From the NCBI RefSeq assembly GCF_030815985.1, contig NZ_JAUSXM010000001.1, positions 6,510,001-6,574,000 on the forward strand: 64,000 nt of DNA. Direction: 5' to 3'. Positions 53,516 to 62,908 of the stretch are shown piece after piece. Below the pieces are notes generated by a model that searched no databases, had not been told where the DNA came from, and saw nothing but the letters and a program-made list of their open reading frames with translations. Source of the stretch: Paenibacillus sp. W2I17. GTDB lineage: Bacteria; Bacillota; Bacilli; Paenibacillales; Paenibacillaceae. The position numbers were made by a program, and so were the translations under genes. Within the stretch, counting starts at the first letter, position 1. Each line of letters begins with the position of its first letter.

Positions 53516-54583
53516 TTAATTCTTAATTGGATTAGCTTTCATTTCCTGTCCCATTTTCTCAATACCGTCCAGTATTTGATATCCATAACCCCAGAACTGG
53601 CTGAAATCTGTCACATAGATTTGTTTGTTCTTGATCGCGTTCATGCTTTGCAGGGCAGGGTTGGCATACAGGTTCTCAATTAGCTTATCGATATCCGGTG
53701 AACCCGCATATGCGGACAAGAGCAGGTAGTCCGGGTTTGCTGTGATCAGTTGCTCAACACTAACCTCACCTTGCACACCATCAAACGTATTTTTCAGCTT
53801 CAGCAGGCCAAGTGCATCGAGCTGATACGTATCGTTCTGCATGCTGCTTACCGTAATGGTGTCTTCCGTAGCGGGTACGATATAAGCAAAAGTATGCTCA
53901 GGCTGATCGGCTACACTTGCCTTAATGGCTTCAACACGAGTCTTCAGACTTTCCGTGAATGTTGCGGCATTTTCTTGAACATCGAAGATCTGCCCAAGTT
54001 GTGCAATATCGCTATACAGGCTATCGAGTGAACCTCTGTGATTCGTCGTTTGCAGGAACGTGCGGATATTCATGTCATTCAAACCATCGACGGTACCCAC
54101 GCCCCAGTCTGCATCAGCGAACAGGTCGCCCCGTCCGAGTACCAGATCCGGGCTTGCACCTACAACCAGCTCTTTACCTACATAATCCTTGGATAGTACC
54201 GGGATACTGGCGAAATCATCAGCCACATCGGGTGTAACGGAACCGTATAGAGCAGCAACACCGACCATTTTATCGGTCAGACCTAATTTGATGAGCATCT
54301 CAGCCGCAGATTGGGTATTTGCAACAACACGTTCCGGTGCTTTATCGAATACTTGCACTTTGGGTTTCCACTCGCCACCCTCACCCGAGATCGTGAAGTT
54401 CTCAATGGTGAGTGGATATGTCGTTTTATTAGTATTCTCAGCAGAAGCTGAAGTTTCTGTCGTGTTAGTTGTTGAAGTTGTTTCTTCGGCAGGGGAAGAA
54501 GTTGAAGTATTCGAACAGGCTGCAAGCAACAGTAACAGAAGACTTAGAGCAGCGAAGCCAATGGTTCTGGATGTGAATTTCAT
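53516..54583 (-). CDS. Ferric-siderophore ABC transporter substrate-binding lipoprotein
   Basis: A 355-aa receptor. Lipobox LAAC (Cys23), Ser/Thr-rich linker to about residue 55, then a binding domain of the FepB/FecB superfamily (VQVFDKAPERVVANTQSAAE, NPDYLLLSAYAGSPDIDKLI, NKQIYVTDFSQFWGYGYQIL). AAGGGG lies upstream of ATG 54583. It is divergent from the matching permease and ATPase genes, and a Fur box lies between. Together the three form a complete importer; the siderophore is not deducible. Confidence 0.9.
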   Translation of the reverse strand: MKFTSRTIGFAALSLLLLLLAACSNTSTSSPAEETTSTTNTTETSASAENTNKTTYPLTIENFTISGEGGEWKPKVQVFDKAPERVVANTQSAAEMLIKLGLTDKMVGVAALYGSVTPDVADDFASIPVLSKDYVGKELVVGASPDLVLGRGDLFADADWGVGTVDGLNDMNIRTFLQTTNHRGSLDSLYSDIAQLGQIFDVQENAATFTESLKTRVEAIKASVADQPEHTFAYIVPATEDTITVSSMQNDTYQLDALGLLKLKNTFDGVQGEVSVEQLITANPDYLLLSAYAGSPDIDKLIENLYANPALQSMNAIKNKQIYVTDFSQFWGYGYQILDGIEKMGQEMKANPIKN

Positions 54584-54616
54584 TAAATGATGAACCCCTT
54601 TTCTATGTGTTTTAAA

Positions 54617-54646
54617 TTGACAAAGATAATCATTCTCAATTATAAT
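54617..54646 (+). promoter_or_regulatory. Fur-controlled promoter of the permease/ATPase operon
   Basis: TTGACA (54617-54622), 18-nt spacer, TATAAT (54641-54646). The spacer contains AGATAATCATTCTCA (54624-54638), 13 of 15 matches to the 7-1-7 Fur repeat. The same site lies upstream of the divergent receptor gene. Confidence 0.87.
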
Positions 54647-54716
54647 CCGAGAAAACACGTTGTAAATAGCTAAATTTAATTTGTTCTACATTTTACGCGA
54701 ATTGATGGGGGAAGAG

Positions 54717-55826
54717 ATGGCACAGACGGTTCAGGTTCAGACACAGCGTATGGGGAAAAGAGAGTCTCTGATTCATAGTAAATCCGGGTTTGCTTTACTG
54801 ATTGCAGCTTTAATCATGATTACGCTTATATCCGTAGGTATTGCAGTTTCCATTGGACAGGTACAAATTCCACTGGCGGAGTCGTATCGTATTCTTTTAT
54901 ACAAATTAACGGGATTTCAGTGGGGGACAACACCCATTGAGGCAGGTTCCTTTACCGATATTATCTGGCAGATTCGTTTCCCGCGTGTGCTGATGGCGAT
55001 GTTTATCGGTGCAGGTTTGGCCTTGTGCGGTGCTGTTATGCAGGCTGCTGTGCAGAATCCGCTCGCTGATCCTTACATACTAGGTATATCCTCAGGCGCT
55101 TCACTTGGAGCAACCTTTGCAATTCTTATTGGATTCGGTGCGATTGGGTGGCTAGGCCAGACGGGGGTGGCTTTCTGGGCCTTTGCCGGTGCGATGGGTG
55201 CGTCCTTACTGGTCCTGACTTTGGCAGGGATTCGGGGGAAAATGACGTCGGTCAAGCTGGTGCTTGCCGGAATGGTGATTAACGCTTTATGCAGCGCTTT
55301 TTCGAACTTTATTATTTATTTTGCCAACAATGCTGAAGGTATCAAAACGGTGACATTCTGGACCATGGGCAGCCTGGCGGCTTCCGGATGGAACAAGCTT
55401 CCACTCGTAGGGATCGTCGTGCTGGTAGCGATTCTATTTTTCCTTTTACAGTCCAGAGTTCTTAATACGATGTTATTGGGGGATGAAGCAGCCGTTACGC
55501 TGGGCATTAATCTGAGTGTGTACCGCAGGGTGTACATGCTGTTAACCGCTTTGGTGACAGGTGTTATGGTGGCGAGCTGTGGCATGATTGGTTTTGTCGG
55601 ACTCATTATTCCGCATATTGTCAGAGGTCTCGTGGGTTCCGACCATCGTAAAGTGATGCCTGTATCCGTACTGTTTGGAGCCATTTTCCTCATCTGGACG
55701 GATGTTATTGCACGATCCCTCATATCCAGCGTGGAGTTGCCAATCGGTATTATTACGGCCATGATTGGTGCACCAATGTTTATGTATATGCTGGTCAAAA
55801 AAGGCTACGGTTTTGGAGGGAATTAA
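54717..55826 (+). CDS. FecCD-type ferric-siderophore permease
   Basis: A 369-aa membrane permease with about 10 hydrophobic segments. IRFPRVLMAMFIGAGLALCG, PLADPYILGISSGASLGATF and GMIGFVGLIIPHIVRGLVGS are the family blocks (the last contacts the ATPase). ATG 54717 has GGGGGAAG upstream. It is single length, so it probably acts as a homodimer, unlike the double-length permease at 10401. Two nucleotides separate its stop from the ATPase start. Confidence 0.92.
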   Translation: MAQTVQVQTQRMGKRESLIHSKSGFALLIAALIMITLISVGIAVSIGQVQIPLAESYRILLYKLTGFQWGTTPIEAGSFTDIIWQIRFPRVLMAMFIGAGLALCGAVMQAAVQNPLADPYILGISSGASLGATFAILIGFGAIGWLGQTGVAFWAFAGAMGASLLVLTLAGIRGKMTSVKLVLAGMVINALCSAFSNFIIYFANNAEGIKTVTFWTMGSLAASGWNKLPLVGIVVLVAILFFLLQSRVLNTMLLGDEAAVTLGINLSVYRRVYMLLTALVTGVMVASCGMIGFVGLIIPHIVRGLVGSDHRKVMPVSVLFGAIFLIWTDVIARSLISSVELPIGIITAMIGAPMFMYMLVKKGYGFGGN

Positions 55827-55828
55827 AC

Positions 55829-56596
55829 ATGAAGCTGAACGTAGAAAATGTATCCATCTCTGTGCTGAACACGGACATCATCAAGGACATTTCTTTACAG
55901 GTGAACGGCAAGCAGTTCGTTGGGCTGATCGGACCCAATGGTTGTGGCAAGTCAACGCTGCTCAAGAGCATTTATAAAGTGATCAAACCGCAGCAAGGTA
56001 AGGTTTTTCTGGAAAATACCGATATTCTCAAATCCAGTCCAAAGCTTGTATCCAGACACATGGGCGTTGTTGGCCAGTTTAATGAATTGAGTTTTGATTT
56101 TACGGTTCGCGAGATGGTCATGATGGGCCGTACCCCACATAAAAAAATGCTGGAGACGGATAATGAACGGGATCACGAAATCGTCGAGCAGGCTTTGGAA
56201 AAAGTACATCTGACTGGACACGCAGACCGCAATTACGTGTCTCTGTCTGGTGGAGAGAAACAGCGTGTGGTCTTGGCGCGTGTCTTGGCACAGCAACCCC
56301 AATTCCTGATCCTGGACGAGCCGACGAACCATCTGGACATCAAATACCAACTTCAGATTTTAAATATTGTCCGTGGACTCGGCATTGGCATATTGGCAGC
56401 GCTGCATGATCTCGAACTCGCCGCAGAATATTGCGATTATCTCTATGTGGTGAAAAAGGGCCAGATTGTGGTCCATGGCAAACCGGCGGATATTCTGACT
56501 CGCGAGATGATTGGTGAGGTATTTGATGTCGATTGTGAAATCTATACAAATCCGGTTACGGGCGGCCTGGGTATTGCTTACCTGAGTACACGTTGA
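55829..56596 (+). CDS. FecE-type siderophore ABC transporter ATPase
   Basis: A 255-aa ATPase. Walker A GPNGCGKST (residues about 35-43), Q-loop VGQFNELSF, signature LSGGEKQRVVLARVL, Walker B FLILDEPTNHLD and H-loop ALHDLELAA are all intact. It is the only siderophore-type ATPase gene in the window and may also drive the other permease and receptors. TTTGGAGGG in the end of the permease gene serves as its ribosome binding site. Confidence 0.93.
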   Translation: MKLNVENVSISVLNTDIIKDISLQVNGKQFVGLIGPNGCGKSTLLKSIYKVIKPQQGKVFLENTDILKSSPKLVSRHMGVVGQFNELSFDFTVREMVMMGRTPHKKMLETDNERDHEIVEQALEKVHLTGHADRNYVSLSGGEKQRVVLARVLAQQPQFLILDEPTNHLDIKYQLQILNIVRGLGIGILAALHDLELAAEYCDYLYVVKKGQIVVHGKPADILTREMIGEVFDVDCEIYTNPVTGGLGIAYLSTR

Positions 56597-56614
56597 TATG
56601 TATAGTGTTCCAGT

Positions 56615-56657
56615 GAACTGTCTTTCGAGCTGATTTTCAGCTTGGAAGGCAGTTTTT
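56615..56657 (+). terminator. Terminator after the ATPase gene
   Basis: About 18 paired bases between AACTGTCTTTCGAGCTGA and TCAGCTTGGAAGGCAGTT, with wobble pairs, then five T. Confidence 0.9.
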
Positions 56658-56716
56658 GCGTGTAGCTTTCTCAGAAGAGGTTGGTCAAGTTAGCCTCTGG
56701 CTCCAGAACAGGCAGG

Positions 56717-57346
56717 TCAGGAATGGGGGGAGCGTGTATCCTGGGTCTGCGCGCCCATGGCCGTGTAGACACCTAGTCGGGCAAGACGGGTAAGCTGCAA
56801 AGCCATATGATGGGGAGAGTATACTTTGTTGTTTTCAAGCCATTTATGAATAATTCCGCTGGTGGAGAAGCTGAGATGATCGAGTAAAATGTCCAGCGGT
56901 ACCTGAACCTTCTGATCCATCCCGAGTTGGGTAATCCGTTGAAAAAAGTAAGCTTTAATCACCTCGTTCAGCCGGGTACTGAAATTGCCGACAGGATTGA
57001 TCAGTAGCATGACCCGGTAGAACTCATCATGCTCAAAGATGTGCTCAAACAGGACCGCAAAGATCGGGTCAGGCTCGGTAAAAGAAAGGGCCACATCCAT
57101 GGTAGCAGAACGTTCACTGAGTACATGTTCCAGCAACTCCAATTTCTCGTTGACCATCTTGTCCAGTAAATCCTCTTTGTCTATAAAGTGGGCGTAGAAG
57201 GTTGAACGGTTGATGTTCGCTTGTTCAGCAATGTCCACGATGCTGATTTCCGCGTAATCCTGCTTCTTCATCATTTTCAAAAAAGCTTCAGAGATCATGA
57301 CACGGGTTCTGTAAATTCTTCGGTCGACACCTCGAGTTTCATTCAT
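56717..57346 (-). CDS. TetR/AcrR-family regulator beside the sulfur cluster
   Basis: A 209-aa regulator: helix-turn-helix at residues about 15-60 (AEISIVDIAEQANINRSTFYAHF), then helical ligand domain. GAGGTGATATGGA precedes the ATG. It is divergent from the monooxygenase cluster and is its likely regulator. It shares the style of the TetR protein at 7884 (NRSTFY) but is a different gene. Confidence 0.86.
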   Translation of the reverse strand: MNETRGVDRRIYRTRVMISEAFLKMMKKQDYAEISIVDIAEQANINRSTFYAHFIDKEDLLDKMVNEKLELLEHVLSERSATMDVALSFTEPDPIFAVLFEHIFEHDEFYRVMLLINPVGNFSTRLNEVIKAYFFQRITQLGMDQKVQVPLDILLDHLSFSTSGIIHKWLENNKVYSPHHMALQLTRLARLGVYTAMGAQTQDTRSPHS

Positions 57347-57544
57347 TCCATATCACCTCAAAACAACAGATTAGGATTTTTTGTTGGTTAAGCAACATCG
57401 TCTAGATCCGTATTTAATGCATCCATGGGAATGCGCTTAAGATGCAGGCACCTTCAAATCAAGCCGGATTGTAGTTTATTTTGACGTTGCCCAACAGATC
57501 AAGTATTTGTGTTTGTTAACCATCAAATTTGGACTCATTGATTG

Positions 57545-57572
57545 TTGCGATCCAATGGATATTAGCTATGAT
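57545..57572 (+). promoter_or_regulatory. Probable promoter of the sulfur-scavenging cluster
   Basis: TTGCGA (57545-57550), 16-nt spacer, TATGAT (57567-57572), 58 nt before the first start codon. No S-box or cysteine T-box motif was recognised in the leader. Confidence 0.5.
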
Positions 57573-57630
57573 AAACAATAAAACATAGCAAATCAATCGG
57601 AAAAATAAAATTTAAGTAAGGGGTGACATT

Positions 57631-59085
57631 TTGAGAGGAGATACTTTCATATCCAGTCTGGAGGATGGACGACGTGTCTGGCTGGAAGGGCAGCAGGTGA
57701 AGAATATTTCCGAACATGCGGCTTTTAAAGGCACACTATCCACCATCAGGCAGCTGTTTAATATGCTGGATGATCCTCTTCAACGGGAGCAAGTGGGCTA
57801 TGCTCCTGAGGGACAGGAGCGATATGCACACAGCTCATTTCTCATCCCGCACACAGCAGCCGAATTGAACAAACGCAGTCAGTCCTTTGCAGTCTGGTCT
57901 TCCAGCACCAATGGCATGATGAGCCGGTTATCCGACTATGCCCGTTCCATGGTCACCGGATGGTATGCTGCCCGGCACGAATTATCCGACCTGGACCCGC
58001 AATTTGCGGATAAAATCAGCACCTATTACCATGAGGCCAGAGACCGCGACCTCTTTCTGACGACAGCCATTATTGATCCCCAGATTGATCGTTCCAGCGG
58101 GCTGGATGATCAGCGGATTGCAGAGCGATTTCTGCATGTGGTGAAGGAAACTTCGGAAGGGGTTGTGGTTAGGGGAGCCAAAATGATTGCGACAGGTGCA
58201 CCGTATACGCATGACTTTCTGATCTTTTCGTTCCTGCAATTTCAGACCCGACATCAGAAACATGCGCATGTCTTGATTGTACCCGCCAATTCACCAGGAC
58301 TGCATATTGTGTGCAGGGAGTCGTTTGCTGATGCCGGAGAACGCAATCATCCGCTCAGTGCACGATACGATGAGATGGATGCAGTCCTTTTTTTCGATGA
58401 TGTCCTGATTCCTTGGGAAAGGGTGCTTCTCTACGGCGATTCTGACAAGGTCCTGAAGCTTCGCGGGAACCGTACAGCCAATGGACTGGCCTTCCACCAA
58501 AATGTCGTGCGCTTTGTAGCCAAGCTGGAATTTGTCACGGGTGTGGCCTTTGCGGTGGCTGAGTCGATTGGCGTAACCGGATTTCTGCATATTCAGGAGA
58601 AACTTGGGGAGCTGCTGACACAAATTGACGTAATCAAGGCGCTGATTATTGCAGCGGAGGCCAAAGCCGTGCCTGATGCGGCAGGCGTACTCGTTCCTGA
58701 TCTGACGTATGTAGAGACGGCGCGAAGTTTGGGAACCAAATATTATCCACGGGCTGTTGAGGTACTTCAACAAGTCGGCGCAGGTGGCTTTGTTCAGACC
58801 CCTTCCGGAATTGAGGACTTCTACGGTCCGATTTCCGAATTTATGCATTTGTATTTTGAAGGCGCTGCGGTAAGTGCAGAGAAAAAAGTGGAGCTGTTCA
58901 AGCTGGCTTGGGATCTCATCGGCAGTCCGCTTGGCGCAAGACATCTGTTATACGAAAAATTTTATGCAGGTGATCCGATCCGGGGGCTCGCGTCCCATTA
59001 CATTCGACATGACAAATTGTCGTTAACAGATCCTATCTGGAAGCTGATTCAAGAGAACAGCAAGGGCAGAGTAGCCACCATTTGA
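57631..59085 (+). CDS. HpaB-family flavin-dependent monooxygenase
   Basis: A 484-aa enzyme of the 4-hydroxyphenylacetate 3-monooxygenase large-subunit family (acyl-CoA-dehydrogenase-like fold, uses reduced FAD supplied by a separate reductase). Visible blocks: MMSRLSDYARSMVTGWYAAR, VVRGAKMIATGAPYTHDFLI, FFDDVLIPWERVLLYGD and GAGGFVQTPSGIEDFYGPI. TTG start with AAGGGGTGA upstream. First gene of a run with ssuD, sfnG and an acyl-CoA-dehydrogenase-like gene, so its substrate may be an aromatic or organosulfur compound rather than 4-hydroxyphenylacetate. No flavin reductase gene is adjacent. Confidence 0.83.
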   Translation: MRGDTFISSLEDGRRVWLEGQQVKNISEHAAFKGTLSTIRQLFNMLDDPLQREQVGYAPEGQERYAHSSFLIPHTAAELNKRSQSFAVWSSSTNGMMSRLSDYARSMVTGWYAARHELSDLDPQFADKISTYYHEARDRDLFLTTAIIDPQIDRSSGLDDQRIAERFLHVVKETSEGVVVRGAKMIATGAPYTHDFLIFSFLQFQTRHQKHAHVLIVPANSPGLHIVCRESFADAGERNHPLSARYDEMDAVLFFDDVLIPWERVLLYGDSDKVLKLRGNRTANGLAFHQNVVRFVAKLEFVTGVAFAVAESIGVTGFLHIQEKLGELLTQIDVIKALIIAAEAKAVPDAAGVLVPDLTYVETARSLGTKYYPRAVEVLQQVGAGGFVQTPSGIEDFYGPISEFMHLYFEGAAVSAEKKVELFKLAWDLIGSPLGARHLLYEKFYAGDPIRGLASHYIRHDKLSLTDPIWKLIQENSKGRVATI

Positions 59086-59103
59086 GCAGGAGGAGAGAGA
59101 AAA

Positions 59104-60261
59104 ATGGAATTGTTTTGGTTTATCCCGACACATGGGGATGGAAGATTTCTGGGCACCCGAGAAGGTGCCAGGGCAGTGACCTATCATTATTGCAAGCAGG
59201 TTGCGCAAGCTGCAGATGAGCTTGGGTTTGCCGGTGCGCTGCTACCTACGGGAAAATCATGTGAAGATGCCTGGGTCGTTGCTTCCTCGCTGGTGTCGGT
59301 AACGGACAAGCTGAAGTTTCTGGTCGCTGCACGTCCGGGTTTGATGCTTCCGACCACGGCGGCACGAATGGCGAGTACACTGGATCGCTTCTCCAAAGGA
59401 AGACTTTTGATCAATGTCGTAGCCGGAGGGGATCCGATCGAGCTTGAGGGAGACGGGTTGTTCCTGGATCATGATGAACGTTATGCATTGACGGATGAAT
59501 TTCTAACCATATGGCGCAAGGAGCTGGCGGGCGAAGAAGTCGATTTTGAGGGCAAATATTTAAAGGTCAACGGTGGGTCGATTCTGTATCCGACCATTCA
59601 GAAGCCTTATCCTCCGCTTTATTTTGGAGGCTCCTCTGAAGCTGCCATGGAGGTGGCTGCCGAGCATGTAGACGTATACCTGACGTGGGGTGAGCCACCT
59701 GACCAGGTAGAGGCCAAGATCAACCGAATGCGAGAGCTTGCTGCCAGAAAGGGAAGATGTCTGCGCTTCGGCATCCGACTTCATGTAATCGTTCGTCCAA
59801 CCGCAGAGGAGGCCTGGCAGGCCGCGAATGACCTGATCGCTCATCTGGATGAAGAGACGATTGCTTCTGCCCAGAAGATCTATGCTCGCATGGATTCCGT
59901 CGGTCAACAGCGAATGGCCAGACTGCATAATGGGGATCGTTCCAATCTGGAGATCAGCCCAAATCTGTGGGCAGGCATTGGACTGGTCAGAGGCGGTGCT
60001 GGTACAGCGCTTGTAGGTGATCCTGACCAGGTTGCAGCGAGAATGAGGGAGTACGAGGCACTGGGGATTGAGACCTTCATTATGTCGGGGTACCCGCATC
60101 TGGAAGAAGCCTACCGTACTGCTGAGCTGTTGTTTCCGAAGCTCAATTATACACAATATGGCGATAATGGCGAGCGCTCGTTTATTAGCCCTTTTGGCGA
60201 GATCATCGCCAATAATAACATTCCTGATCATGTGGTAAAAGCGCCTGCGGCTTCCAAATGA
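59104..60261 (+). CDS. ssuD: FMNH2-dependent alkanesulfonate monooxygenase
   Basis: A 385-aa TIM-barrel luciferase-like monooxygenase that cleaves alkanesulfonates to sulfite and aldehyde. It opens [18 protein letters not shown] and contains [49 protein letters not shown] and [20 protein letters not shown], all SsuD blocks. AGGAGGAGAG lies upstream of the ATG. Only 18 bp follow the previous stop, so the two are co-transcribed. No ssuABC transporter is present here. Confidence 0.92.
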   Translation: MELFWFIPTHGDGRFLGTREGARAVTYHYCKQVAQAADELGFAGALLPTGKSCEDAWVVASSLVSVTDKLKFLVAARPGLMLPTTAARMASTLDRFSKGRLLINVVAGGDPIELEGDGLFLDHDERYALTDEFLTIWRKELAGEEVDFEGKYLKVNGGSILYPTIQKPYPPLYFGGSSEAAMEVAAEHVDVYLTWGEPPDQVEAKINRMRELAARKGRCLRFGIRLHVIVRPTAEEAWQAANDLIAHLDEETIASAQKIYARMDSVGQQRMARLHNGDRSNLEISPNLWAGIGLVRGGAGTALVGDPDQVAARMREYEALGIETFIMSGYPHLEEAYRTAELLFPKLNYTQYGDNGERSFISPFGEIIANNNIPDHVVKAPAASK

Positions 60262-60325
60262 TATGGTCTGCTTTTTACGATATCTCCATTAAAAACATCA
60301 TACGTTCTGGCCGATTAGACGAACT

Positions 60326-60364
60326 AAAGGCACCTCAAACTTATAGGTTGTAGGTGTCTTTTTT
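60326..60364 (+). terminator. Hairpin with T-run between ssuD and sfnG
   Basis: AAAGGCACCT pairs with AGGTGTCTTT, extended inside by CAAAC/GGTTG, then T residues. It could end the first two genes or attenuate read-through to sfnG. Confidence 0.72.
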
Positions 60365-60436
60365 GTTGCATTCCGCTCCGGTAGAGAGGGCCTTGGCCCT
60401 TGCCTATAAATCATTCCATTGAAGAGGTGATTCAAC

Positions 60437-61513
60437 ATGTCCATGCAATTCGCGTATTGGGTTCCTAATGTAAGTGGGGGTCTGGTTATCTCCAGCATCC
60501 CGCAAAAAACAGGCTGGTCATTTGAGGATAACGTGAGGTATGCCAAGATCGCAGAAGATGTGGGCTTTGATTATGCATTATTGCAAACCAGATTTATGGC
60601 CAGCTACGGGGCTGAAAATCAACTGGAAGCCATTGCTCTTGCCTCCGCACTGGCTGTGGTTACAGATCGCTTGAAACTGATAGCAGCCATATTGCCTGGA
60701 TTATGGCATCCCGGTCCAGTAGCGAAAGCGATCACGACGATTGATCATATCAGCAAGGGACGAGCTGCCGTAAATATTGTCAGCGGCTGGTTCAAGGGAG
60801 AGTTTCATGGATTTGGAGAACCGTGGCTGGACCATAACGAGCGTTATCGTCGCTCGGAAGAGTTCATCCGTGTCATAAAGGAGCTGTGGACGCAAGAAGA
60901 AGCCAATCACCAGGGAGACTTTTACCGTATTCATGAAGCGCCACACAAACCCAAACCGGTTGCACTTCCCCCTGTGTTCCAGGGAGGGAATTCGGCGGCT
61001 GCACGCGACATGGCTGCACGAGTCTCGGATTGGTATTTCATGAACGGGAATAACATCGAAGGCTTCCGTATCCAGATTGAGGATGTGACTGGGCGGGCTG
61101 CATCCTACAACCGCAAGCTGCAATTTGGAGTAAATGCTTTTGTCATCGTAAGAGATACGGAAGAAGAAGCATTGGAAGTACTGCGCCAGATTATTCTGCA
61201 TGCTGACCCCGAGGCCGTGGAGGGCTTCCGCAGTCAGGTTCAATTTGCAGGCAAAGCTTCACCTGAACAGGAGGGAATGTGGGCGAATTCCAATTTCGAC
61301 GACCTGGTGCAATATAATGACGGGTTCAAAACCGGTTTGATTGGTACCCCGGAGCAGGTGGCAGACCGCATCATTGCGTTGAAGAAGGTTGGAGTAGATC
61401 TCATTCTTACTGGCTTTCTTCATTACGATGAGGATATTCGGGCTTTCGGTGAGAAGGTAATCCCGCTGGTTAGAGAGAAGGAGGCTGCACTAAGCCGGGT
61501 AGCAATTTCTTGA
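60437..61513 (+). CDS. sfnG: FMNH2-dependent dimethylsulfone monooxygenase
   Basis: A 358-aa luciferase-like monooxygenase matching Pseudomonas SfnG in its diagnostic blocks: FAYWVPNVSGGLVISSIPQK, FDYALLQTRFMASYGAE, LKLIAAILPGLWHPGPVAKA, NIVSGWFKGEFHGFGEPWL and HNERYRRSEEFIRV. SfnG converts dimethylsulfone to methanesulfinate, which can be oxidised to methanesulfonate for desulfonation. GAAGAGG lies upstream of the ATG. Same direction as ssuD. Confidence 0.9.
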   Translation: MSMQFAYWVPNVSGGLVISSIPQKTGWSFEDNVRYAKIAEDVGFDYALLQTRFMASYGAENQLEAIALASALAVVTDRLKLIAAILPGLWHPGPVAKAITTIDHISKGRAAVNIVSGWFKGEFHGFGEPWLDHNERYRRSEEFIRVIKELWTQEEANHQGDFYRIHEAPHKPKPVALPPVFQGGNSAAARDMAARVSDWYFMNGNNIEGFRIQIEDVTGRAASYNRKLQFGVNAFVIVRDTEEEALEVLRQIILHADPEAVEGFRSQVQFAGKASPEQEGMWANSNFDDLVQYNDGFKTGLIGTPEQVADRIIALKKVGVDLILTGFLHYDEDIRAFGEKVIPLVREKEAALSRVAIS

Positions 61514-61611
61514 TCAAACTATCGATCTTCAATAAACGGAATGGATTGGCATATCTGTATCACTGTTATTGAGGGATGTATCCGTATTCTAATCAGAGGA
61601 GAGATGATGCA

Positions 61612-62817
61612 ATGAGTATTCAAGCAAACACCATTCACACCCAGCCTGACTATGAACAATTGAGAGTTGAAATTCGGGGGATTGTCGACGAAGTCATTAA
61701 ACCACATGCTGAGCTGATTGACCGTGAGGGCCGTTTCCCGCGTGAGAATCTGTCCGCCCTTGCTGAGGCTGGATGGAATGGGGTGCTGATTCCCGAGCGC
61801 TTCGGTGGACGGGGACTGGATCATGTTGCCTTTGCGATTGCGGCAGAAGAAATTGCCAAGGGATGCCCTTCGACTTCACTGGTGTATGTCATGCATGTTG
61901 GAGCCGTTCAGACGATAGCTCTCTACGGAGATGAGGATCAGAAGGAGCGCTGGCTGAAGCCGGTACGTCATGGCGCTATCGGTACGTATTCCACAAGTGA
62001 GCGTGCTTCGGGAGGTCACTGGTGGTTTAATTTCAGCGAGGCTTCCCGAGACGGTGAGGATTATATTCTGAATGCCGAAAAGTCGTTCACGACAAGCTCG
62101 GGACAGGCTGATTTTTATGTGACCCAGACTCGCACGCCAGGAGCGCAAACCCCGACAGATGTGAGCTTCTTTCTTGTCGATGGACAATTGGAAGGCATTA
62201 CTTCCGGCGTGTGGGATGCGCTCGGTGTTCGTGGTAACCACAGCGGACCCATTAAATATGAAGGCGTCCGAATTGCAGCTCAGGATAAGCTCGGAACCGA
62301 GGGGCAGGGGCGCGAAATTCTGGAGAGTGGTGTATCCCCCGTATATCTGATCGGCCTGGGCTCAACCTGGCTTGGAGTTGCCGAGGCGGCGCTTGAAGCT
62401 GCATCCGAATATGTGAAGGGCATGGTTCATCGGGATTTTAACAAGCGCTTAGCCGATTACCAGATCATCCGCCAGCAGTTGGCTGAAGTGAAGGTGCTAA
62501 TCTCCAGCCTGAAGCCTTGGCAGTTATCACTTGCGCGGCAGCTGGACGAACTTCAGGCACAGGGGAGACCGCAAGTTGAGCTGTTCCTGCCGCTGGTTGA
62601 ATTCAAAATTCATGCTGCCGAAGTCGCGAATAAAGCGACCAAAGCAGCGCTGGATGTTACCGGAGGTTATGGTTATAAAAAAGGCGTGTTTGAACGTCTC
62701 TTCCGTGACGCTCGTGCAGGCATCGCCATGGGTCCCTCCAACAACATCGCCAGAGAGTGGATTGGCAAGTCTCTGGTTGGTCTGCCACTGGAGCTGTGGT
62801 ACGAGGGAGGGGATTAA
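61612..62817 (+). CDS. Acyl-CoA-dehydrogenase-like flavoenzyme of the sulfur cluster (SfnC/DszC-like)
   Basis: A 401-aa flavoprotein with the three-part acyl-CoA dehydrogenase fold: N-terminal helices (LAEAGWNGVLIPERFGGRGL), central beta domain (GTYSTSERASGGHWWFNFSE, NAEKSFTTSSGQADFYVTQT), C-terminal helices (DVTGGYGYKKGVFERLFRDA). The usual catalytic Glu is not evident, which fits the monooxygenase branch (DszC, SfnB/SfnC types). ATG 61612 has AGAGGAGAG upstream. Last gene of the cluster; probably an FMN-dependent sulfone or sulfoxide oxygenase, exact reaction unknown. Confidence 0.83.
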   Translation: MSIQANTIHTQPDYEQLRVEIRGIVDEVIKPHAELIDREGRFPRENLSALAEAGWNGVLIPERFGGRGLDHVAFAIAAEEIAKGCPSTSLVYVMHVGAVQTIALYGDEDQKERWLKPVRHGAIGTYSTSERASGGHWWFNFSEASRDGEDYILNAEKSFTTSSGQADFYVTQTRTPGAQTPTDVSFFLVDGQLEGITSGVWDALGVRGNHSGPIKYEGVRIAAQDKLGTEGQGREILESGVSPVYLIGLGSTWLGVAEAALEAASEYVKGMVHRDFNKRLADYQIIRQQLAEVKVLISSLKPWQLSLARQLDELQAQGRPQVELFLPLVEFKIHAAEVANKATKAALDVTGGYGYKKGVFERLFRDARAGIAMGPSNNIAREWIGKSLVGLPLELWYEGGD

Positions 62818-62831
62818 TTCACGCAGAAACT

Positions 62832-62883
62832 GAAAAAGGAAGCCTGTATATCTTCATTCGAAGATATACAGGCTTCCTTTTTC
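62832..62883. terminator. Strong bidirectional terminator after the sulfur cluster
   Basis: A perfect stem of about 22 bp (62833-62855 with 62860-62882; AAGGAAGCCTGTATATCTTC at its core), loop ATTC, T-rich on both strands. Confidence 0.95.
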
Positions 62884-62908
62884 TTTTGCGACGAGGGACA
62901 GGGAGTAG

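Noticed and set aside
57347..57630. SAM (S-box) riboswitch or T-box before the sulfur cluster
   Set aside because: The conserved cores of these leaders are absent; only a plain promoter is seen.
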